A DNA stretch of 64,000 bases from Chromobacterium piscinae. Lineage in GTDB: Bacteria > Pseudomonadota > Gammaproteobacteria > Burkholderiales > Chromobacteriaceae. Shown in pieces: positions 58,101-64,000 of this stretch (the first letter of the stretch is position 1; each line of letters starts with the position of its first letter). A program made the translations under genes and the position numbers. The stretch is taken from positions 1 through 64,000 of the forward strand of contig NZ_JAJOHV010000012.1 of the NCBI RefSeq assembly GCF_021129175.1, in the 5' to 3' direction. The notes beneath the pieces are model-generated. The model was not told the origin of the DNA. It searched no databases and was given only the letters and a program-made list of their open reading frames with translations.

Positions 58101-61100
58101 TAACCGACATACACGCCGCAACGTTTGCCCTCTATCCCGGCGCCTGCGTAGCCTGCGTCTTCCAACGCTTTCCAGGACTCTTCCAAAAATATCCGCTGCT
58201 GCGGATCCATGTACTTCGCTTCTAAGCCCGAAATGTTGAAGAACAATGGATCGAACTTATCTATCTCGCTCAGAAAGCTGCCGAATTGGCATATCTCGCT
58301 ATCGCCGTATACCGAATGCTCGGCGGCACTCCAGCGCGTAGCCTTGCCGACCAGGTCCACACCGTTTGCCAAGTTCTGCCACAACATCTCAAAATTATCG
58401 GACTGCGCGTATCGCGCGCTGACCCCGACAATTGCGATCGGCTCCTCCCCATTGGCGCTGGCATGCGATTCGGCCTTCCCCGCCGTAGCGACAACCGCCG
58501 ACATGCCAGCTGGCTTCGCCAGCTGACGGATCTGAGTCAGCGAAGGCGCAGCAACGCGCTCGACTGCGGGATTGAGTTGTAAGCGGTCTCCATAGGTCGA
58601 CAAAATATGCGCGCCAAGACGGTTGACCGAGCTGTAATCAAACAGACTGGTCGTATCCAAATCTATGCCAAGCGCCTGATTAATGGTTTTGACGACATTC
58701 ACGCCCAGGATTGAATCCAAGCCATAGTGTGAAAACGCTTCGTCGGCATCAATCGCTTCGGGGCGCATTCTGAGCGCCGTCGCCAACCTCTCCCGGACGA
58801 GGTCTTTCAACTGAGCCCCAGGAAGCGAGGCCTTGCGCGCGCCCTGAGACTGATGCTGCTCAACGCTTGGCGCGGCTCGTTGTGTGAGATCAGCCATCTG
58901 CGCCGGCGCCGTGCCGCTAGGCGCTTCCAGGCGGCGCCGAACGATGCCATCGCTGGCGGCGACAATGATTTGCTGCCCCAGGCCATGCCCTTCCGCGACA
59001 GGAAACTGGATGCGCTGAAACCCTGCCAGCTCCAGAATGCGCCGCCATTGTTCCGGGTAAAGTCCCGGGCACCCGGGAATTCGCAACGCTGCGTCCTGAT
59101 ACAGCCACCACCCATCCAGCAAGCCGAATGTCAGGTGAGCAAACACGCTGTTGCGACTCATCTCATTCAATACAATGAGCGCATTCTTCTTGAGCGCGGC
59201 CTTGGCATTCTTCACTGTGGAAAAAATGTTCTTGGTCGCATGCAAAACATTCGCGGCGATGATTAGATCGTAGCTTCCCAGCGGGATCCCTTGCTCTTCG
59301 ACAGGTTTTTCAATGTCGAGCGTTTGGCAACGAAGATAGGGAGCGATCTCGCGATAGGACTCTTCCGCATGGAGCAGGAAAGCCTTGGAAAGATCGGTAT
59401 AACAATACTCCTGGATATTTTTCTCCGAACCTCGAAGCTCGGAGAAAATCATCGCGCTCGTACCTCCCGTCCCCGCGCCGATTTCGAGAATTCTGATCCG
59501 GACATCCGGCTGCAGGCGAATGCGTTCATTCACATGACGAACAACAGCCTCCGCCACGATCCGGTTGTAATAATCTGAAACAGGGTTTTCACGGTAAATA
59601 CCTTGGACTAAATCCAATGAAGATTGTGGAAATAGAATATCGGTCGCTCTCGTCTTTCCCGTGAGTATCTCGGGCAAAGCGCGCAGCGTTTTCTCCGCCA
59701 ATACGGTCTTTGCTCGCAGACCAGGATTGTCACGCCAACCTGCCGATCGTCTATCCCATTCCAGCCAAAGCGCATCGCCATGCAAACTGGATTGAACAGA
59801 AGACGGGTGCCTATTCGCTAATAATTTCTGCGCCTCTTGCAGCCATCCTTGATACTTCAAATCAATAGGTGGGCCACTTTCAATATTTTTTGCGCTATCG
59901 TGTCGCTCCAAGAACCCATCGCAGCAAACCTCCAGCTGCTTCTCCATGATTCGCAGCATCAAGTCATCGAATTCCTCATTGTGGAAATACTGCATGAGGC
60001 GATCCAATTCCCATCGGCCGGAAAGGCCAAGGTTCGCATCCCCATCTAAGTTGCTCAGCGTGGCTGGCAGCGCTTTGTCTAACGTCTCAACCTTTTCAAA
60101 TGGCTCTATGCCCTGCCAGCCGGCATGGGATGTCACCTTCATGAAAATCATTTGCCTATGCTCTGAAGCTAGCAACTGATCCAGGCCATCCATCGCCTCT
60201 TCCGGTTCTATCGATCCCACGCCATGATCCGCCATCCATTGCTGGAAATGATCAGAGGCTGCGACAAGACCGACGCTGCCCCAGTACCCCCAATTCATGA
60301 CCTTCACCGGACAATGCCACTCTCTAGCTAGCCGGTGCGCAAAAGCGTCCGCGAACGTCGATCCCGCGGCGTAATGGCTTTGCCTGGCATTTCGCGCATA
60401 CGAAATAATGGATGAGAAAAACAAGACGAAATCCAGCGCTTCGTTCTGGAAGACTTGCGCAAGTCGCACGCTGACATCGACCTTTGCCGCAAACCCCTCG
60501 CGAAACCTCGCATCGTCCATATCAATGATTTGCTTGCCTAGCATGCCGGCAGCCGAATGAACAATCCCATCGATCTTGCCGTAGCGGCGCTTGATAAGAT
60601 CGTAAGCACCTTGCAGTGCAGATCGATCAGCCGCGTCCGCAGATATATAAAATGGCGCCTCTCCAATACTCGCCAACGCATCTATCTTGGCCTGAATTTC
60701 CTGATCCTTGGCGCGCCTGCCAATCCAGACTATCCTCGCCTGGAAGCGCTCAATCATGTGACGACTCCACACCTCCCCAAGACTGCCGGCGCCGCCGATA
60801 ATCACATACACGCCGCCATGCTTATACAAGCCATGGGTCCGTGCGCCGCCTTCGGCAAGCGCGAACGTCTGTCGATACCAGACATTCCGCCGCAAAGCCC
60901 ACGCATTGCCCTCACGATCAGCTGGAGCAAACCTCACGATGTCAGCCAATGGCAGCGACTCATCAGCGCCCATATCCACTAGGCGAATCGACCAGTTGGG
61001 GAATTCTTTAGCGAGCGCGCCGGCAAAGCCATGCAAACTGGCATGAGTGGGCGTGATGGTTTCTGAGTCGAGCACAGCCTGGCTCTCCGTGGTAATCACG

Positions 61101-64000
61101 GTTAACCGCATTGCCAAGGCGCTGTAGCCTAGTGAAGCCAGAGTCTTTACGCCCCTGAACAGCAACAGCGTAGCAGCACGCTGTCCTTCGATAACCCGTT
61201 CGTCATCCACAGCCGAGACAATATCATGTGGCGCAACCCAGATAAGATGGCGCAGATTTGCGATGCCTCGCAGTTGCTGCGATATATCCAGGGTGTTGTT
61301 CTCAAGGCCATTGACAAAGTGTATATCTGGGAAACTGCCGATCAGATTCTTTTGGTGGGACTGCGATACGCCGAACACCACCGCCGCGCCGACATCATCC
61401 GAAATAATCCCCTGTTCAGGCAGCGCCATGGGCTCCCATCCAGGCACCAGCGTTACAGCTCTACCTACCAGGGAATTTGACGCGGAAGCATTGGCTGCCT
61501 TAAAAGCCGATGGCTTGACAACTTTGGAAACCACGCCCCGCAATCGAACGCTGATCTTGCCAGCGTCATCGCACATATCGATTTCAAGGCGTTCGCTACC
61601 GCTAGCGACGCCACCCGGGCCTTGTCGCCGGACTCGTGCCCACATCGTCTTGCCGCAGGCGCCAACAATCGTAATTTCTTTAAGCGCAAATAAAAATTTG
61701 GACTGCGCTGGAGGCGACTCTTCGTTCTTCAAGAGATCGAACCCTGCAGAAGCATGCAATGCCGCATCCATCAGGCTGGGGTGCAGAACATAATTCGACT
61801 GCGTATCCGTTAGCATTTCAGGTAAAACAAGTTTCGCCCAAAGCTCTCGGTCTCCGACATACAGATCTGCCACAGCCTGGAAGGCCTCGCCATACTCGAT
61901 GCCCTGGTGTTTTAGCTCGTCATACAAGTCTTCTCTTCGCATGCGCTCACAAGCCATGCGCATTTCATCGAGATTCAAAGCCCCCAGATCGACAGGAGAG
62001 ATAAAAGCAAGCGATCCTTGATTGTGTGCGACAACAGCCTGGCCCTGGAGTGAATCGCTGCATATCTGATAGCCTACCCATCCTTCCTCTTCCGGCGTCA
62101 GCGTTAAATGCAGCTTGGCAACAGGCTCGTCAACCACCACTGGGCTGGACCAGACAACGTCTCTTATCACTATTGTGGCCTCTGATAAGGCCTCCTGCCC
62201 TGCCGCCAGACAGAATCCGGCTCTTGCCATTTCAAGATACGCTACACCCGGCAAAATATGCGCGCCACCCACCATATGCGCTGCAAGGAAAAACTCCCGC
62301 CCGTTTAATATGGTTTCATATTTCTGGCCGGAAAAATCTGATACGTTTCGATGCAATAAGGGATGAAGAACGAACTCAGAACGGTTCGACAGGCGCTCGC
62401 TTCGTTTAACGTTTGCGCGGCCATAGCTTGCCTTATCATCAGATATCCAATATCTTTCCTTCGCGAATGGATAGGATGGCAAGCTCAGCCGGCAAGGTCG
62501 CAAGCCATCATATAAACGGTTCCATTGAATCACCAAACCTTTAGCCCAAACTTCCGCCAGCTTTCCGTACTTGCCCTTTTTGAACCATATATCCATTGTT
62601 TGCGCGATATCGTCATCATCCGCAAAGATCCGCAGCATATCTTTGTACGCCTTGCGCGTTCCGATATATAAACCTTCAACTTCCGACTTACCTTCAATGT
62701 AGCCGGCAAGCTTCAGCGCAAGTTCTTTCAGCGAGGTCACAGTCAGCGCAAGACGGTCATCCATTTCCTCGCGGCCAACTTGCAGGGTATAGGCAATATC
62801 ATGCAATTGCTCTTCAATAAAACCTTCCTGGCTCAGCGCGGAAAGAAGGCGTTGCGCACGAGCTCTCAAGCGTTCCTCGCCTTTTGCCGACAACACGATA
62901 ATCGCGGGGCGCTTGCTGGAAAATTCCACTCGGCTTAGATTATTTTCCGGCGAGCGATACTCCTCCATCACAACATGAGCATTTGCCCCTCCGGCGCCAA
63001 ATGATGAAACACTGGCCCTTCTGGCATGCCGCTCAACTTTGCCATTTATCAGTCGTTCCGGCTCCTGCCACTCAGTCAATTTATTTTGGATAAAGAAAGG
63101 CGTCTGAGAGAAATCGATTTGCGGATTGACAACCTCCGCGTGCAAGGAAGGAACGAGCACGCGGTGTTTCATCTGCAACAGCACCTTAGTCACACCCGCC
63201 AGTCCAGCCGCACTTTCGCAATGCCCAATATTGGTCTTTACCGACCCAATGGCGCAATATTGTTTATCGCTGCCATGGCGAGAGAATGCTTTGATCAAGC
63301 CATCGATCTCAATCGGGTCCCCAAGAGCGGTGCCCGTTCCATGCGCTTCTACATAGCTCAAACTTGTCGGATCAACTCCCGCCCAATTGAAAGAATCGAC
63401 AAGTAATTGCGACTGTAAACGGGGGCTAGGCACGGTATAACCGTTAGTCTTTCCCCCGGCATTGAGCATACTGCCTTTAATAACACCATAGATATGATCC
63501 CTATCCAGTATTGCCTTTTCTAATGGTTTCAATATAAGGGCACCAACCCCTTCAGCATCAATGAAACCATCTGCTCCGCTGCCAAAAGCCTTGCATTGAT
63601 TTCCGCCCGAAAGCATAGACATGGAAGACAATCTCAAGAAGTGCGCAGGATCGAGAATCAAATTAACGCCGCCCGCGATAGCACAATCGCTGCTGCCGCT
63701 ATGCAAACTCTCTAGAGCCAAATGAATGGCCGTCAATGATGAAGAGCAGGCCGTATCGACCGCAATACTAGGGCCATTGAAATTCAGCGTATAAGACACG
63801 CGATTGGCAATCGACCAGTAACTGGCCGCAGTCGGATAAGTGGCGTTCATCACTCCGACGAACACCCCAACCTTCCCATTTTCACTCAAACCAGCTGGCG
63901 TATATCCCGCATCCTCAATACTCGCGTAGGCTTCTTCTAGAAACAATCGTTCCTGTGGATCCATTCGTTCCGCTTCGGAAGGAGAAATTTGGAAGAAAAG
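55109..64000 (-). CDS. Trans-AT PKS, N-terminus beyond window: KS-DH-KR-cMT-ACP-KS-KR (partial)
   Basis: The frame is open through the right edge (FFQISPSEAERMDPQERLFL), so the first 70 or so residues of this KS and anything before it are outside. 2963 residues are visible, numbered from the edge: KS (1-350; Cys85, HGTGT, NIGH), DH (545-820; His575 in AAHMVGGAHILPG, Asp745), KR (about 970-1260; Tyr1210; Gly where B-type KRs have Asp), internal cMT (about 1390-1695; LEIGAGTGGTS near 1504), ACP (Ser1763), KS (1854-2269; Cys2014 in DSACSSS, HGTGT), and KR (about 2680-2900; Tyr2848). The last module has no ACP here and continues as cMT-ACP-ACP on the next protein. The internal KR-cMT junction is a fused version of the junction that is split at the next two protein boundaries. 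The TGA at 55109 is 85 bases before the next start. Confidence 0.93.
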   Translation of the reverse strand, partial: LFFQISPSEAERMDPQERLFLEEAYASIEDAGYTPAGLSENGKVGVFVGVMNATYPTAASYWSIANRVSYTLNFNGPSIAVDTACSSSLTAIHLALESLHSGSSDCAIAGGVNLILDPAHFLRLSSMSMLSGGNQCKAFGSGADGFIDAEGVGALILKPLEKAILDRDHIYGVIKGSMLNAGGKTNGYTVPSPRLQSQLLVDSFNWAGVDPTSLSYVEAHGTGTALGDPIEIDGLIKAFSRHGSDKQYCAIGSVKTNIGHCESAAGLAGVTKVLLQMKHRVLVPSLHAEVVNPQIDFSQTPFFIQNKLTEWQEPERLINGKVERHARRASVSSFGAGGANAHVVMEEYRSPENNLSRVEFSSKRPAIIVLSAKGEERLRARAQRLLSALSQEGFIEEQLHDIAYTLQVGREEMDDRLALTVTSLKELALKLAGYIEGKSEVEGLYIGTRKAYKDMLRIFADDDDIAQTMDIWFKKGKYGKLAEVWAKGLVIQWNRLYDGLRPCRLSLPSYPFAKERYWISDDKASYGRANVKRSERLSNRSEFVLHPLLHRNVSDFSGQKYETILNGREFFLAAHMVGGAHILPGVAYLEMARAGFCLAAGQEALSEATIVIRDVVWSSPVVVDEPVAKLHLTLTPEEEGWVGYQICSDSLQGQAVVAHNQGSLAFISPVDLGALNLDEMRMACERMRREDLYDELKHQGIEYGEAFQAVADLYVGDRELWAKLVLPEMLTDTQSNYVLHPSLMDAALHASAGFDLLKNEESPPAQSKFLFALKEITIVGACGKTMWARVRRQGPGGVASGSERLEIDMCDDAGKISVRLRGVVSKVVKPSAFKAANASASNSLVGRAVTLVPGWEPMALPEQGIISDDVGAAVVFGVSQSHQKNLIGSFPDIHFVNGLENNTLDISQQLRGIANLRHLIWVAPHDIVSAVDDERVIEGQRAATLLLFRGVKTLASLGYSALAMRLTVITTESQAVLDSETITPTHASLHGFAGALAKEFPNWSIRLVDMGADESLPLADIVRFAPADREGNAWALRRNVWYRQTFALAEGGARTHGLYKHGGVYVIIGGAGSLGEVWSRHMIERFQARIVWIGRRAKDQEIQAKIDALASIGEAPFYISADAADRSALQGAYDLIKRRYGKIDGIVHSAAGMLGKQIIDMDDARFREGFAAKVDVSVRLAQVFQNEALDFVLFFSSIISYARNARQSHYAAGSTFADAFAHRLAREWHCPVKVMNWGYWGSVGLVAASDHFQQWMADHGVGSIEPEEAMDGLDQLLASEHRQMIFMKVTSHAGWQGIEPFEKVETLDKALPATLSNLDGDANLGLSGRWELDRLMQYFHNEEFDDLMLRIMEKQLEVCCDGFLERHDSAKNIESGPPIDLKYQGWLQEAQKLLANRHPSSVQSSLHGDALWLEWDRRSAGWRDNPGLRAKTVLAEKTLRALPEILTGKTRATDILFPQSSLDLVQGIYRENPVSDYYNRIVAEAVVRHVNERIRLQPDVRIRILEIGAGTGGTSAMIFSELRGSEKNIQEYCYTDLSKAFLLHAEESYREIAPYLRCQTLDIEKPVEEQGIPLGSYDLIIAANVLHATKNIFSTVKNAKAALKKNALIVLNEMSRNSVFAHLTFGLLDGWWLYQDAALRIPGCPGLYPEQWRRILELAGFQRIQFPVAEGHGLGQQIIVAASDGIVRRRLEAPSGTAPAQMADLTQRAAPSVEQHQSQGARKASLPGAQLKDLVRERLATALRMRPEAIDADEAFSHYGLDSILGVNVVKTINQALGIDLDTTSLFDYSSVNRLGAHILSTYGDRLQLNPAVERVAAPSLTQIRQLAKPAGMSAVVATAGKAESHASANGEEPIAIVGVSARYAQSDNFEMLWQNLANGVDLVGKATRWSAAEHSVYGDSEICQFGSFLSEIDKFDPLFFNISGLEAKYMDPQQRIFLEESWKALEDAGYAGAGIEGKRCGVYVGYNGGDYQRLIEKDAPAQAMWGNIGSIIPARISYYLNLQGPALAIDSACSSSLVSLHLACQALRAGEVDMALAGGVYVQSTPWFLAAGHRAGMLSKTGRCFTFDDRADGFVPGEGCGALVVKRLKDAIADGDHIYAVISGSGVNQDGASNGITAPSALSQERLECEVYDRFGIDPAHIQLVEAHGTGTQLGDPIEFRALSSAFRKYTDKKQYCAIGSIKTNIGHTTAAAGVAGVIKILAALKHRQLAPSIHFQNENPNIRFEQSPFYVNTELQPWTVEAGVKRRAAVSAFGLSGTNAHMVIEEAPAIMRRHRDRPGYMIALSARTGEQLRQQVEQLAAFGRKTPSTDCGNLSFTLLLGRKHLSHRWACIARDLDEWLELASGWLEGRVSPQVRVSALEEKEIDLPDSLKSLANQCLADCREEQDAGVYFEHLAVVMDLYVQGYRIDWPSLFAGDGFARLALPTYPFAKGAYWVSAGRPEAARPTTPSVLADDEGRIALEATGERPTVIEAQSGDAMPLLDGTVMLTSVWDTVEVHASPRHRSEAGTFVLMGGDASVQEQVRAMQPGWRRLLVAADDTIETIVAKLAECGPIGHLFWCAPETPIASAADDKLIDAQSDGLLSYFRLIKALIHLGYESKRLSLTTVTTAALSLGEEEVNPVHAGLHGFMGSLAKEYPAWKVRVADMDAAEGWPVDQILSLPPCPSGNVSAYRTGEWHREKLVPCKLPLPRDGHGKRGGIYVVIGGAGGIGAAWSEHMLRRYGAQLVWIGRRQKDATIQAQLDHLAVFGPAPHYIAADAARRNELEDAYREIKQRFGRIDGIVHSAIALTDKSIANMTEGRFRAGLSAKVDVCARLAQVFGREPLDFVLFFSSIISFTKAAGQSNYAAGCAFKDSFAKRLSQEWPCKVKVMNWGYWGSVGVVASEAYRKRMEKIGVASIEPAEAIDGLDRLWGGPLGRVGILKTSRPIAMDGVDTSESIEFYERERFASAKLPAEGLEHAD

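Noticed and set aside
1-64000. CRISPR arrays, tRNA or rRNA genes, insertion sequences and phage genes
   Set aside because: None seen; the only large repeats are the homologous KS, KR, DH, cMT and ACP coding segments of the PKS.

Overview
The window looks like a chromosome segment of a GC-rich betaproteobacterium, most like the Chromobacteriaceae. That placement is an inference from gene types and base composition, not a search result. It has two parts. Positions 1-11200 are ordinary, GC-rich housekeeping and transport genes. Positions 11800-64000 are one continuous minus-strand polyketide synthase (PKS) operon with visibly lower GC, cut by the right edge of the window.

Left part. The end of a BadF-type sugar kinase is followed by a sugar ABC importer (periplasmic binding protein and two permeases, no ATPase here) and a small unknown protein. 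A terminator-like hairpin lies between the binding-protein gene and the permease genes. Next come a small membrane protein (minus), an MHS-type MFS transporter, MtfA peptidase (minus), a cation/proton antiporter, a YbdK-type carboxylate-amine ligase, NudC, and a secreted protein of unknown function closed by a strong intrinsic terminator at 11166-11198. A roughly 600-base gene-poor stretch with possible gene debris separates this from the PKS.

Right part. Six giant PKS genes and a free-standing acyltransferase are all transcribed leftwards, with gaps of 6-85 bases. No ketosynthase is followed by an integrated acyltransferase, so this is a trans-AT assembly line loaded by the discrete AT at its 3' end. 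In order of transcription (| marks a protein boundary): KS-DH-KR-cMT-ACP-KS-KR | cMT-ACP-ACP-KS-DH-KR-ACP-KS-DH-KR | cMT-ACP-KS-KR-ACP-KS-DH-KR | ACP-KS-KR-ACP-KS0 | DH-ACP-KS-KR-ACP-KS0-ACP | GNAT-like-TE-KS-DH-KR-ACP-KS0-ACP-TE, then AT. Nine elongating and three non-elongating (KS0) ketosynthases are visible. There is no enoylreductase, no beta-branching cassette and no tailoring enzyme. Read co-linearly, the product would be a hydroxylated polyene with about three C-methyl branches, started upstream of the window.

The most unusual element is the last PKS protein. It opens with a GNAT-like domain fused to a complete thioesterase, placed directly before a divergent ketosynthase, and it ends with a second thioesterase. 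Other points of interest are modules split between KR and cMT at two protein boundaries but fused in a third copy, a dehydrating bimodule split between KS0 and DH, a KR with Ala at its catalytic Ser position, and ketosynthase sequence types that mostly, but not always, match the preceding module.
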